Source: Fusarium oxysporum f. sp. lycopersici 4287
Taxonomy: Eukaryota > Ascomycota > Sordariomycetes > Hypocreales > Nectriaceae
DNA: 64,000 nucleotides
Assembly (NCBI RefSeq): GCF_000149955.1
Contig: NC_030990.1
Coordinates: forward strand, 4,701,482 to 4,765,481
Reading direction: 5' to 3'
The notes below the pieces were generated by a model. That model was not told the DNA's origin and searched no databases. It saw only the letters and a program-made list of their open reading frames with translations. The position numbers and the translations under genes were made by a program. Position 1 is the first letter of the stretch. Every line of letters starts with the position of its first letter. Below are positions 1-11,324 of the stretch, piece by piece.

Positions 1-947
1 TAGAAAAACCTTACAAGGTAAAATTCTAACAAGTTTTTCTTGTCACAGTTCAGGCCTATAATTATCAGAGGAGCTTTTTAGGGAAGCTTCTAAGCGAGTA
101 TCCCTTGTTCGACTGCTTGGGGGATGATGTTGGACAGGAGGAGCTCTCTGTGTACAATGAATGTACAATACAGCGGGATAGGTCGCAAAGCGGCTGGAGC
201 GTTCTATGGCCATCGTATGATTCTGAGAGAGGAGTGGAGTAAAGTAAGAACTGGACCTAACTACAAAGAGCGATGCCGTGAGAAAAAGGAGTCTCGCTTG
301 GAGAAAACCGGAAACCTTATTTCTTCAGGCAATAAACACGGGGCTTTGAAGTACCGAGTCTGCAAGTGAAGTGGCTCTGCCTAGCGTATACCCACAGGGA
401 CTACCGAATTTCCTGAGTTGGAGCGGTATCCGTATACCTTTACTGAATGACATTTTGTTTAAAGTTTGCCCACAAGGCGCTATTGGGAGGATGCTGTTAA
501 ACTAGAAGGTGATATCTTAATTGTCTCTAGTTATGGAACCTGCTGTATTTTCTAGATCTGTAAGATACTAATCCTAATTGATTTAATTAATTATATAGTC
601 CCTCTTATCTTAGGAATGCAGCTCGTTTTCGGGAAACGCGGTGCTCAAGTAGCCTTTGCCGTTTAACAGATGCCAGTGCATGGCCCTTTATAAACCCTTG
701 TTATTAAAATTACAACTGGATATGCCGACGCCGATTTATCCGATGTGCTGTTAAGCTTCAAGAAGGGGATTTAAGCTTCTGGAACCTATATACATCTTAA
801 AAATACGAGAATTTTAATAATAGTATAAAGTATATACTCTAAACAATTATATATCAGGAGAGCATATTTTCTGCTGTAACTTTCACATTTCACATCTGTT
901 GTCCTACCTCATTCTGGTGTCTCTCCCCCCTCCCAAACTACCTCAAG
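1..947. other. Intergenic, no gene recognised
   Basis: Only short, unconvincing open frames are present, including one of 81 codons near 124-369 with no recognisable motif. AT-rich patches occur near 540-600 and 780-860. The last 100 bases, pyrimidine-rich before the ATG at 948, are the likely promoter and leader of the aspartic-peptidase-like gene. Confidence 0.5.
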
Positions 948-2403
948 ATGGTCCACCAGTACTGGCTGGTAGCGCTACCCATCCTGGTGCTGGATGCTGC
1001 ACAAGGCGTTGTTGCAATTCCCGGAAGCCACGCAAGGAAACCGAACCCATCGCCTCCTGGACTGCATGTTCTGCCTCTGAGTGAAGATAATTCAGATGAC
1101 TATCATTCATGGATTGCTGAAGTTGCAGCTGGCACTCCCTCCCAGAAAATGAAGCTGAATTTGGACATAGCCAAATCGACAACATGTATGAGCTTCTAGT
1201 CAACAACCAATATTCTTTTCACTGACAATTCTAGGGTTTATTTCCGACAAGACCTTTGCGGAATGTGATGGCTGCAATGATGGATACTACCAACTCAACA
1301 AATCCAAGACCTCGTCCCCAATTCTGGGCCATACTGCAGTCTCCTATGGCGATCCAACGACATATCCGCCAAGTAACCAGACCTTTGATCTTGATTTTCA
1401 CAAGGACACATTTAACATTGCCGGCGTCAGCATTCCTAAGCAAGTCTTTGGTCTTTTCAACCCTTACAAGGATGAGTTCTCCGGAATTGGTGGGCTTGCA
1501 CTTGGCCCCAATGTGGAACATGGATATGCGCCGGGGAAGATATACAGCTCGTTCTTGGATAACCTCGTTGCCAACAAAAAGATTGCCAGCCGTACTTACA
1601 GTGTTGACCTACACGAGCACGGCTCCAAGCCAGGCAAGTCCTTCTGTTGTGCGAACAGACTATTCCACTAACGCTCTGTCGGATAACAGCTTCAATTATT
1701 CTTGGTGGCATTGACACGGGTAAATTCAAGGGCAAACTTGTGAAAAGGCCGCTGGTGAAGGATGAGCTTGGCACATTTGGGCAAGTACTCAAGTCTACCT
1801 TTCGAGAAGAAGGTGATCTAACCTTGAATATTTAGACCTTCAATTGTTCTCACAGGCCTCCGCCAGACTGTCCCCAAAGGAAAGAACCACGCTAGTGAAG
1901 TGACAAGCTACGAAGTTCACAAGAACGACTCGGTCTTCCTCCTCGACAGCTCGAATCAGTACCTCCGATTCCGCCATTCCTTTGTCGATCCTCTTTACAA
2001 GACTCTCGGCGCGGTCAACGACGGACATGACGCCTATTTCGTGCCTTGCGAGAAGCGTAACATGCCTGGTAGTTGGGACTTCCAATTCGGCGATGTCACG
2101 ATCAAGATCCCTTACAACAAGATCATTACCACGCAGTCAGGTGATAAGGGCAAGACTTGTTGGGTTGGTGTTTTGACTACCTGGAAAGGACAGCTAGTCC
2201 TTGGACGTAAGTTGACGCTGTTTTGTGTTAGGATTTTAGAACATGTGCTGATACACTGAACAGAACCTTTCTTGGAAGCTGCCTATCTTGCCTTCGATCT
2301 CGACAACAAGCAGGTTGCACTGGCTCCACCAGCCAACTGCGGTGAAAAGCTAGTTGCATTTGGTTCGGGACCTAATGCCATTCCCAATCTGGAAGGGTGT
2401 TAG
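948..2403 (+). CDS. Secreted pepsin-like (family A1) protein with atypical active-site triads
   Basis: Five exons join cleanly: 948-1185, 1235-1633, 1690-1780, 1836-2206, 2264-2403, giving about 412 aa. Residues 1-23 look like a signal peptide. The two-lobe A1 layout is visible: SIILGGIDTGKFKG in the middle, LVLGQPFLEAAYLAFDLDNK near the C-terminus, and paired cysteines. The first catalytic motif, normally DTG followed by SS and an aromatic, reads LDIAKSTTW; the second reads LLDSSNQY. Both aspartates remain, but the T/S-G that follows them is changed at each site (IA and SS), so activity may be reduced or lost. Introns 2 and 3 fit best as GC-AG introns (donor GCAAGT); intron 3 could instead use a GT donor with a 43-nt intron. 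Similar fungal proteins are secreted or wall-linked acid proteases; no GPI signal is seen at the C-terminus. Confidence 0.8.
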
Positions 2404-2661
2404 TCTACAGGCTCAGATAATGGCAAAATTGGCGTAGTAGTACGCCATAGGACTTGGCGCTGAGGAAACACAAATCTGGGCTGCGTGATGTTCCTGACCT
2501 TGTCTACACTAATAAATTTACTTCCTATGATCTGAATTCCACTTTCTGCGACTGAAGTCAATGTAAATAGTTGCAATTTATACCTCTTTTCCTAGCCTAC
2601 TAATTACAGTTCCTCGATGTTTGACCAGAAGAATCATGGCCACTTTCTATTGTACTACCCA

Positions 2662-4011
2662 TCAGTGATAAGCCAACATTTCGTCCCTCGGGTCCTCCGG
2701 CTCCTCATCGTGATTGGGCCTCGTATACATGGCTTTCCACGCTTGGTTAAGTATGGCAACAGCATCAGCGTTAGCTAACCGATCGCTGTCCCACATAACA
2801 TAACCCCACTGACGTAAGGGCCGTGGTATAAAATCGCCAAAGAGGTTGCTGTATGCTTCTTTCCAAAAGATAACCCATGCCAATGGAGGCGAGTCATCAC
2901 TGTCGCCGCTGAAGACCATCTTCTCACGGTCGTCCTGAGCTTGATCCCTGTCAGAGTGATGGTTCTCGCGCCTTGTTTCTTGATGAAAAGGGTTTGTGCT
3001 TGCGAATAGAATGTCCACCACTACTAAGACAATTTCGCTTGAGACCAATTCTACTAGCTTGGAATGATTCTGAGTCTTGAGAGCGGTGGATAAGACTGAT
3101 AGCCCCCGTGAGATTATGCCATTTATGTGAGACTCCGAGGGTGCTATATGAATTAGTAGCGTACTTCCAGGGAAAGAGTTGCTAAACTCACAATCTTCGA
3201 ATAAGAGACGGAATGCGCCAGGTGGAGTATGCGGACCAGTTCGTACTTTGTCGAAGGATGGATTATCCGGATGCAAGTCCCATTGAACCTGCTCAAATAC
3301 AATGCGGTACTTGGCGTGAATGAAGGTGTTTATGCACAAAATTTCTTCGACCTCCCATGCTGTATATTGGTCAAGAAAGAACCTCAGTCTTTCTTCCTCT
3401 CCAAGAACCCTGTCAGTAGAATAGCTATCATAGCCCTTGGGCGGACCGAAAAGGTTACAGAAGATTTGGAAGCGGTATAAACCACGCGTGATGCGCCGCT
3501 CTTCTGTTTTGCTAATTTCGTTGGGTGAGGTCAAGCCTTCAAGGTTCGAACGAGCCCAAGCAACATAGTGCTTCATCAGGGGGCGGATGACCGAGGAGTA
3601 AAAAATTGCCATGCTCAGGATCTCATGTTCATCTGGCGGTTTCGTAGCTATATCAGTGACTTCGAAACGGTGTGATTTGTAGTCCTCAATGGACAGCAGA
3701 ATCTTTTCCCGATTCCGTCTCAAGCGAAATTCAGGCATATTGCATTGTTCGGCCATGTATGCATCAGCATAAATCTGGCCCAGTTCAAGATGTAGACAAT
3801 GCCATAGCCAGAACGCTCGGTCAAGTCGATACTGTTGATGAAAAGTGGGAGATGCATGGACCAAAGCCGACAAATCTGCGATGGCATCTACTGCAAGTAG
3901 TATACTGTTGCGGATCTCAAAGGGCAGTCCCTCGAGCCTGGAAAGGCAGACAGTCTTTGGAACCTGTTGAGGCAGGAGGCGTTGTCGAGGGCATCTGAGT
4001 AGGCACCTCAT
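2662..4011 (-). CDS. F-box domain protein
   Basis: A single uninterrupted frame encodes 449 aa and starts at an ATG. Near residues 26-75 the sequence has the F-box pattern: LEGLPFEIRNSILL, then DLSALVHASPTFHQQY and an aromatic-rich WLWHCLHLEL stretch. F-box proteins recruit substrates to SCF ubiquitin ligases through Skp1. The rest matches no repeat type I recognise (no WD40 or LRR), which is usual for the large fungal F-box families of unknown target. An acidic, polar tract lies near residues 350-375. Neighbours give no hint of its role. Confidence 0.75.
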   Translation of the reverse strand: MRCLLRCPRQRLLPQQVPKTVCLSRLEGLPFEIRNSILLAVDAIADLSALVHASPTFHQQYRLDRAFWLWHCLHLELGQIYADAYMAEQCNMPEFRLRRNREKILLSIEDYKSHRFEVTDIATKPPDEHEILSMAIFYSSVIRPLMKHYVAWARSNLEGLTSPNEISKTEERRITRGLYRFQIFCNLFGPPKGYDSYSTDRVLGEEERLRFFLDQYTAWEVEEILCINTFIHAKYRIVFEQVQWDLHPDNPSFDKVRTGPHTPPGAFRLLFEDCEFSNSFPGSTLLIHIAPSESHINGIISRGLSVLSTALKTQNHSKLVELVSSEIVLVVVDILFASTNPFHQETRRENHHSDRDQAQDDREKMVFSGDSDDSPPLAWVIFWKEAYSNLFGDFIPRPLRQWGYVMWDSDRLANADAVAILNQAWKAMYTRPNHDEEPEDPRDEMLAYH

Positions 4012-5010
4012 GGTCCTTGTTTGTGCGTTTGTTTTTTCAGTAGCCTTTTAATCTCTGCATTTTACAGGACCTCATTCAAAGAGCAGGACGAAAATGAGAA
4101 GACGCCCTGCGAGGTTGGGAAACATCAGTAAACATTATGCCAACTTGTTCTGTTCTGATGGGCCGCGTACCTCTTCCTTGGGCTCCAGTCTAGCCGTGGT
4201 TTCGCCCAGATGATTTATTTTTAGTAAAGGCTGTTGGTTCTCAGTTGAGAAAAGGAAGTAGATGTTGGAAGTTGTTCAAGATAAAAGATGGTCACATCAT
4301 AAACGTTCGAGATACCGCGCGGCTAGAGCGGGGCGAGTCACATCGACCAATCAAATGAAGCGCCTTCGGGCCCAGGTTACGCGCCTCGTCACCATAGAAG
4401 ACGTTGAGAAAGAAGGCTTTGTTTATCACTATGGGCCAACATGCTATCCCGGAAAATATGGCCCTTGATTGTCCGAGCGGTTGCGGGATTGGCCAGTGCA
4501 GAAGCTCGCGTCTAGGCGCCAATGCTCAACAACGGTCTCTTCAACCGCAAATTCAGCACACATCGCGCTGAGGGTAACGGTATGTTGGTTCTTGTGTTTA
4601 AATCATGCACAAACAGCCTCATTCTTGGCTATTTCAGGATTGTCTTTGGTACAACTTGGAAATGCCTGAAACACTTCGGACCATCTGTGTCGGCCTGGTG
4701 TTCGGCCAACTTGCCAGTAGCATTGAGTGTTGGTAGTCGATGGGTGCTAAGTACTGTCGAAACTTGAGCTCGATGAATGGTATAAGAGAACTCCCAACTT
4801 CTCCTCAATGCCACAAAACACAGGTTTCATCATCCATACACTTTCACGCATTTCATTGCTATTGTCCAATTCTATCCACGATCATCCTCTTCCGCCTGTC
4901 TCAAAATCTCAATTTGCCATCCGTGTGTCAACTTCCAGAGATAACACTCTCAGTTTCGAGTTCTGTTTACCCCATTTTTCACCTCATTTTCTTTTATCAT
5001 TCTCTATACT
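4012..5010. other. Intergenic, no gene recognised
   Basis: Several overlapping short frames (60-108 codons) exist on both strands without motifs, splice support or family resemblance. The stretch 4820-5005 is pyrimidine-rich and probably the leader of the gene starting at 5011. Confidence 0.45.
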
Positions 5011-5977
5011 ATGTGTTCCTCGTGCAATGCCAAAGGATACTTCTCGAGCCGATGCATCAACGGTAGAGGCCCAGTCGTTGATAGGCGACCAGTAGAGCTG
5101 GTTGAGGCACCTAGGGTAAGTCCTATAATCTCAAAGCCGAGTTTCCAGCCATCTAACTAGCTATAGCCAGCACAGAGCTACAGTTCAGGGCATGCGAGTC
5201 AAGAAATCTCATGTCTTCCCAGCCACTTGGTAGCTCAGCGACCTTCGTCAAGTCGCCCTGGAAGCAGCTCCATTCGGAGTAGCGCCAGGCCACAAGTCAA
5301 TGTTCAGTACGAACCTTCTATATTGTCTGTTGACTCTGAACAAAAACTCGTTGATAGCTTGATGTCTCTCCGATTCTGAATCGAGGACATGGGTGAACGT
5401 ATCGAATATTTGCTCGACCTAAGGAAGAGGCTTTCTCATAGGCAGAAGAAAATCGACCCTGATGAGTATAAGCAGGCATTGAACTCACCGTCCATGCTTT
5501 TACTCTATGAAGCATACAAGGAAGCAAGCAATTATAGAGATCAGTGCAGGACTGCTGTTCATCAGAGAATGGCCCAATACCACAACAAATACAGCCTCGC
5601 ACCGGAGGAAGATCTGATGGAAGTATATGCGTTGCAAGAGAAATGGGTCAGGGCTGCGGTTGAGTAAGTACGACCTTGATCGGGGAAAACATAAACAGTC
5701 CGAAGACTAACGCGGCGCCAAAAATCAGCGCTGCCGAGCAGCGGTTGAATTATCTCCAACAGTTTCCATTCGCCTATAAAAACAAGGAGGCAATCAGGGG
5801 CCATATCATTGCAGCAAACGATGCAATGAATGGTGCTGTAAAGGCACTAGAAGAAGTGGAATACAACAAGAGGAGTAAGTACTTGATTTGCGCCTTTTAC
5901 TCATTGAGTGATAAGAGATTCTAACTGGTGCTGCAGTTTTGTTTGCCAAGATGAGTAGACGGGGACCATGGGTTTAG
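5011..5977 (+). CDS. Uncharacterised helical protein, frame interrupted by an in-frame TGA
   Basis: No family is recognised. An ATG at 5011 opens a Cys-containing start (MCSSCNAKGYFSS). A canonical intron 5116-5166 (GTAAGT donor, CTAAC branch) joins in phase to a Ser-rich stretch that stays open to a TGA at 5377-5379. The same frame continues directly into a highly charged, helix-prone segment (from the ATG at 5389: MGERIEYLLDLRKRL). Two further good introns follow, 5664-5728 and 5875-5936 (CTAAC branch), with a stop at 5977. From 5389 alone the product would be 153 aa. The TGA could come from CGA by one transition. Either the upstream part is leader sequence, or the gene is broken, or an unusual intron removes the stop; I could not find a good one. 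Confidence 0.45.
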
Positions 5978-6478
5978 CCATTTTATACAAGTACTATATG
6001 TCAGGGCAATTGGGTAGAGGATGTTAGGGTTGCAACTGGTTTGAAATACGGAGTATAATTGAGTTTGTTCTGTTTAATTGCATAGTGCTTTTATATCATG
6101 CAAAAGACCTGCCTACCTACCCTCACGCGTTCGTTGTTATGGACAAGAACTGTTTGATGGCTGATGCGACTGCTACTCTAATTCTTGCGCATAAGCCAGA
6201 GGATGACTGGAGAGTTCAGCATTGCTCTGTTCCCATTGGCGTTGAGCTTGGTCTGATGGAAGAGAGCTTGAGATTGGGCAACGTGACCGAAACAGATATG
6301 CTTAATCAGTTTACCAATTAAATTGATTACAGGTATTATCTGTATTCTCATAATTGGTCATTAATATTGACCTTGCATATAATCCAAGACTCAAAGATTC
6401 ATGTTTAATTCCCATAGAAGCTCCGTTTGTCTCTCCATTTGTCTTTCCCAACTGCTAAGCATCCCAACATCCATTCCA
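5978..6478. other. Intergenic between two converging genes
   Basis: Holds the 3' ends of the upstream helical-protein gene and of the nitrilase. A 78-codon open frame (6085-6321) is present but has no recognisable motif or splice support. Confidence 0.4.
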
Positions 6479-7710
6479 TCAGCTTGTCGCCTCCTTCTTT
6501 GCTTTCTTAGCAATAAGTTTATCCAACGTCTCATGAGCAGAAAGCAGCGTCTCGCCACTTGTACCTGTGTGATAAGGAGTATTCGTCGGTCCATCAGATA
6601 CGCGAACGACATAGTTCTTGGGTTGATCATCAACAACCAGCCGTAGCAGGTCAGGTCGTGAGTAGTGACCCACACAGTCAGTCAAGGTCTTTGCGTAGTC
6701 AATCTTGTCCAGATCAATGTCGCAGTAAATCAGGCCATCAAACAAGGGGTCAGTAGGCTCAGTCAGCTGTCGGCCATCCGGACCAAAGACAGCTGCGGCA
6801 CCACCGCCTCCAGCGAGCATGAAACCGTCCTTGTCTGCGTTCCCCTGACCCTCACTGTTTAGCTTGGCGCCTTCGGCGGATAGTGGCTGGTTGGTTACGA
6901 GGACGTATACAGCACCCTCCAGGGCATACATGCGACTGGCTGTGACCTCGTGGCTCTGAAAAGACTGAGTAGGNNNNNNNNNNNNNNNNNNNNNNNNNNN
7001 NNNNNNNNNNNNNNNNNNNNNNNNNNNNNNNNNNNNNNNNNNNNNNNNNNNNNNNNNNNNNNNNNNNNNNNNNNNNNNNNNNNNNNNNNNNNNNNNNNNN
7101 NNNNNNNNNNNNNNNNNNNNNNNNNNNNNNNNNNNNNNNNNNNNNNNNNNNNNNNNNNNNNNNNNNNNNNNNNNNNNNNNNNNNNNNNNNNNNNNNNNNN
7201 NNNNNNNNNNNNNNNNNNNNNNNNNNNNNNNNNNNNNNNNNNNNNNNNNNNNNNNNNNNNNNNNNNNNNNNNNNNNNNNNNNNNNNNNNNNNNNNNNNNN
7301 NNNNNNNNNNNNNNNNNNNNNNNNNNNNNNNNNNNNNNNNNNNNNNNNNNNNNNNNNNNNNNNNNNNNNNNNNNNNNNNNNNNNNNNNNNNNNNNNNNNN
7401 NNNNNNNNNNNNNNNNNNNNNNNNNNNNNNNNNNNNNNNNNNNNNNNNNNNNNNNNNNNNNCATCTCGTCTCCATAGGCAGACATGCTGTTTTGCATGTA
7501 CTTCTGCACCAAGGGCATATTCTCCCGGTATGTTCCTGACCATAGGAAATTGGGATAGCCGGGCAACCAGACTTCGGAGAAGGCTATGAGAGATGCTCCA
7601 TTCTGGCTGGCTTCGCTGATGAGTCGGATTGTCTTTTTGATACCGGCGACTTTGTCGAACCAGCATGGTTCAGCCTGGCAGATGGCGGCTTTCCATTGAC
7701 GGATTGACAT
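6479..7710 (-). CDS. Nitrilase-family hydrolase, middle lost in assembly gap
   Basis: The N-terminus (83 aa) and C-terminus (about 165 aa) flank 488 undetermined bases. The N-part has AFSEVWLPGYPNF, the nitrilase motif carrying the catalytic glutamate. The C-part has SRMYALEGAVYVLVTNQ and DCVGHYSRPDLLRLV, typical of fungal nitrilases and cyanide hydratases. The catalytic lysine and cysteine regions must lie in the gap. The two flanks are in different frames across the Ns and the span (1232 nt) exceeds the usual 330-370 codons, so the gap probably hides an intron or is mis-sized. Nitrilases hydrolyse nitriles to acids and ammonia; nitrilase versus cyanide hydratase cannot be decided here. No signal peptide, so cytosolic. 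A TATA-like box lies about 95 bases upstream. Confidence 0.85.
6974..7461. other. Assembly gap (488 N)
   Basis: A run of undetermined bases inside the nitrilase gene. Frames on the two sides disagree, so its true length is probably not 488 or it includes an intron. Confidence 0.99.
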
Positions 7711-7800
7711 TTTGGTAAGAGTAGTGGAAGTAATAAGCAGAGGAATATCTGTTGTGATAGTACTTTGGATTTGTGAACGTTGAAGTATGTATGGTATAAA

Positions 7801-7808
7801 CTTATATA
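7801..7808 (-). promoter_or_regulatory. TATA-like box of nitrilase gene
   Basis: On the minus strand this reads TATATAAG, 91-98 bases before the nitrilase ATG at 7710, a plausible distance for a fungal core promoter. Confidence 0.4.
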
Positions 7809-7888
7809 CTTATTGTCCTAACATTCATGACCTTTATACACAGCAATATCTAGGAGTCAAAATCATCTATGTTGCCCATTTTCTCGGG

Positions 7889-7901
7889 TAAGCATTATCC
7901 A
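7889..7901 (+). promoter_or_regulatory. Repeated motif TAAGCATTATCCA, copy 1
   Basis: Exact copy, preceded by CGGG. It lies about 180 bases upstream of the nitrilase start. Three related copies sit at 8009, 11188 and 11312. A binding site for the neighbouring Zn2Cys6 protein is an inference. Confidence 0.4.
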
Positions 7902-8008
7902 TGATAAAGTTCCCGTAGTGGCTGAGAACAGCCTAGTATTACCCCGCAGATTGGCAGACTTTAGTGATATGCAGGGCCTGCAACCACCACTGGTGACCTA
8001 GACCCGGC

Positions 8009-8021
8009 TAAGCATTATCCA
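8009..8021 (+). promoter_or_regulatory. Repeated motif TAAGCATTATCCA, copy 2
   Basis: Exact copy, preceded by CCGGC and followed by GA, in the nitrilase upstream region. Confidence 0.4.
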
Positions 8022-8260
8022 GACCCAATCCCCTCACTAGGATTAATATAAGTTAGAACAGCCCCGAAAAGACACTGCACATGTTCACATGGGTTATCTG
8101 AACACGTACTCGCAACACGGCATCACTAGTTCGTTGACTCAAGAGATAAGGAACTGTACAAACTGTACTAGACTACGATAACCGATAATAACAGCTGACC
8201 TCTATACCCGAAGTAAATAATGGTTGACAAAGTCTGGCTGCCTATCCTTTAGTTGTTTCC

Positions 8261-10689
8261 TCAAGCAGCATCGCCTGGATATCCCGGTTCTGTAAACAAT
8301 GTGCCAATCCATCCTTGATAGTCCAGACCTTCGCTAGTCATGAAAGGGATATCCATATCGAAGCAATGAGGGCCTTCTGCTGCCCAAAGCGAACTACTAG
8401 AGTCATCCTCCTCAAGTGCTTGTGTTGTACCAACGATAGCATCCCCATTGGCTTGTCCGCTTTCCCCTTTATTGATCCCAAGTGCACCGAATGCATCTTC
8501 ACTGACTGACCATTCCCGAGCTAATTGGCGAATTGCAAACAGTGCACGCTGGCTCCAGGCCCAAGCAGTACTCATATCAGTGAGCGCTTCAGCTAATACT
8601 TTTAACGAAGCTATAGCGCGTTCACGGTCTTTTGCATCTGTAGAGGTTGTCTCGAGGAGAAGGATAATTGAAGCTGTGAAAGCACAGTGGATGGCTGAGA
8701 TTGGTATTCGTCGCTGAGGCAAAAGTTAGCATTATGATATCAACGCGAGTGAAAGAGCTGCTTACCAAGGTATAGTGTTTGCTGTAAAGCTTAAAAATAT
8801 TACTGATGGAATGTGAAGACTGACTGCACTCCTTGAGATGACTTGATCCGGTGCTGGGATGAAAGCTACCAGGGTCCAAAGTCCTTCGCTGCACTCCAAC
8901 AAAGGGTCGATGCAGTAAGATTATAGCGACATGAATCTGGAGGCTTTAATGGTATTAGTGTCTGAGCGCTTCAAGGTGACATTGTAAGGCTTACTGAAGC
9001 AAGTAAACGTGAGGTAGTGTAGGGGCGAGCGGTGATGGCGAAAGACGAAGACAGCTAGGGAGGTTTATCTGGAACTCAATGATATCGACGTGCGTTTTGG
9101 TAACGAGCTCCATGATTCGAGACTTGACATGCTGGCTAACAGGTCTGTATCTTGAGAAAGTTTCAGTATTTGAGCCCTCTAATCAGGGAGTCACTTACAT
9201 CTCATCCAGGGCTGACGATGTGACCCTAAATAGCTGAACTGTAGCGCGGACATTCGAGACTTGGTGGCTGCGTGGAAAGACGATAGGTTCACCGATTGGA
9301 GATTCAGAGTGCCAGGATTCGTACTCTGCATTATGTTCCATAGAAGGCAGCTTGGCAGATATTTCGTGTTCTTGGATAGTTGATGGTCGACCAAGTCCAA
9401 TATTGAATAGCCTCAAGTGATCATGTTAGCTGTAGACCTCTCCCAGCAAGGAATAAGGAGGAGGCTCACTTATCTAAAACGTAGCATCCCCACCAAACAA
9501 TAGTCCCGACTTCAGCTTCGTCTTTGGTTATATGTCCCGTATCAACCCAGTGGCTTCGGTCAAGATGAAGTCCAAGGTTAAAGGCCATTCTTGCTGCCAT
9601 GCCTGTGATCTCGCTATTAGTGATTCAGACGTCTAGGTATCTTTTCTCTTACCGCAATACATCCATCCAAGAGCCTCTTTATCAGTAGCTATCTCGCGTA
9701 ATCCAAGTAATGCTGTCGCCTGGACTGTCGTTACCTTCGGCGCCTGGCTCTCGTAAAACAGTATCATCTTGGCCTGCTCGGCCAACGGGTTCCCCGCCGT
9801 ATTCTGGTCAAGAGGATCACTTCGAAGCTCAACGCGATCCGAGTACCGAGCTGCAAGCGCCAAGACGGCGGAAAGCAATAGCGGTGAGGCATATCGGCCG
9901 GATTGAGTAATGTACAGATCCTCGAGGAACAGTTCCTTGACGACAAGGTACTGCCAGGTGTTTTGCCAGCTCCAAAAGAGATCCAAGAGGTGATTCCGCA
10001 ACTCGTCGGATACTTCGACTCGAAGATTCAGTTGGTCAAGTGTATCTGCGGCCTGTTTTTGCAATTCACGTGATGAGACCGTTGAGCTTGCTACGGGGCT
10101 GTTTTTCAGCAGTGAGAAGTTACTCCTGGAGCCGAAGTAATGGATTTGGCCATCTTCGCCGATGTTGAGGGCCCCGAGCCGATCGCTTATATCCCTGATT
10201 GGAGATCTGTAGCTCGAATCGTCAGGAATAGAATCCCCCTCTGAATTACTGTGAGACTCTTCAGTAGCGTTCAATGGGCCTCTATCCTGGGGTCCAGCGT
10301 CACTTTGGAACCGTTCGAGTTGCGCTTCCAATGTCCTAATCCTCTCCTGGAGCGCCTCGACATAACGTTTGCTTGGAGGCCTATAATACTCGTTAGATGC
10401 TTAGCGCTGTTTCATTGATTCTCCAGAATCGACGACTATTGATGTAGAGAGGCCAGATGAGTTTACTTTCGATTACTGTCCTGAGCTGTGTATTCACAGA
10501 CCTCGCCGTTTGTATGACACGTCGAGCACGATGGACGTTGGCCATCACACTGAATCCATGTTTAGCGAAAGGGAAGTCCTCCCTACCAATTGAAATCAAG
10601 CTTACCTTGACCCGCTTGATGCGACATGTGCTGCAAGCTAAAGCTGATCGTTGCCTCGGCTTTCCAGAAACCGTCACCTGAGATCTCAT
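8261..10689 (-). CDS. Zn2Cys6 transcription factor with fungal TF domain
   Basis: Eight exons join in phase: 10606-10689, 10467-10549, 9653-10380, 9470-9602, 9199-9411, 8995-9135, 8766-8943, 8261-8713; about 670 aa. The GAL4-type cluster is assembled from exons 1 and 2: ACSTCRIKRVKCDGQRPSC, then CHTNGEVC. It is followed by a coiled-coil linker (PPSKRYVEALQERIRTLEAQ) and later the fungal TF homology signature WWGCYVLDKLFNIGLGRPS and ILLHRPFVG. An in-frame ATG at 10710 could be used instead of 10689. It is divergent from the sugar transporter at 11571 and next to the beta-mannosidase, so it may regulate them. All seven introns are short and canonical, and the gene looks intact. Confidence 0.9.
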
Positions 10690-11187
10690 GGTACAGACAT
10701 TCCGGCACACGCAGAGATGGACAGAGCCTGGAACGGAGAGTCGAGCATTGGGGCGGGGTTATAGGCCACACGTGACGCAGTTTCGTGTTTCCCTTATCTG
10801 GTTTTACGCTTCACCAAGCTAACATAAATTCGACGCTAAAATCAGGACGGCTATACGATGGCAACGAAATCGGGGATTGAGCCATTGTGTTAGATGGCCC
10901 AGAAGAAGAAAAGATACATTGGGAAAGCCGTAAACTCGGTTTCATTAGTAGCTGTCGGCGATCTGAAAGATTTAAAGTAAGCATTGCAGATGACAGACAC
11001 CGTGATTGAGAGGTTCCGGGTAGGGCATAGAGGATACATGGCTAAATCCAGCCGAGTATAGCCGCGTAGCCATGAGTTATGCTCACAGTAGACCGATAGA
11101 TATACAGATAGTGCTAGTACCCAATTGCCGAATATAACCTTTGAAGGGCTTCAGATAGGCCTTCAAGGGCTAAGCAGCAATCCTGGT

Positions 11188-11200
11188 TAAGCATTACCCA
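11188..11200 (+). promoter_or_regulatory. Repeated motif, copy 3 (one mismatch)
   Basis: Reads TAAGCATTACCCA, one transition from copies 1, 2 and 4, in the regulator/transporter divergent promoter. Confidence 0.35.
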
Positions 11201-11311
11201 GTATGTCTTCACATCAACAAGCGCCACCTTGAGATAAGCTTCATCCCCGCATATTAGCGTAACCAAGAGCGGAGTCCCATTTTGGAAGCTGATTGGTCAT
11301 TTCTATCCGGG

Positions 11312-11324
11312 TAAGCATTATCCA
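11312..11324 (+). promoter_or_regulatory. Repeated motif TAAGCATTATCCA, copy 4
   Basis: Exact copy, preceded by CCGGG and followed by GA, so it matches copy 2 beyond the core. It lies about 250 bases before the transporter start. Confidence 0.4.

Larger units (their letters stand above)
7711..8260. other. Nitrilase promoter region with two motif copies
   Basis: No gene seen. It lies between the nitrilase start and the 3' end of the Zn2Cys6 regulator, and holds two exact copies of the 13-bp motif listed separately. Confidence 0.5.

Noticed and set aside
6085..6321. 78-codon open frame on the plus strand
   Set aside because: No motif, splice support or family resemblance; could be chance.
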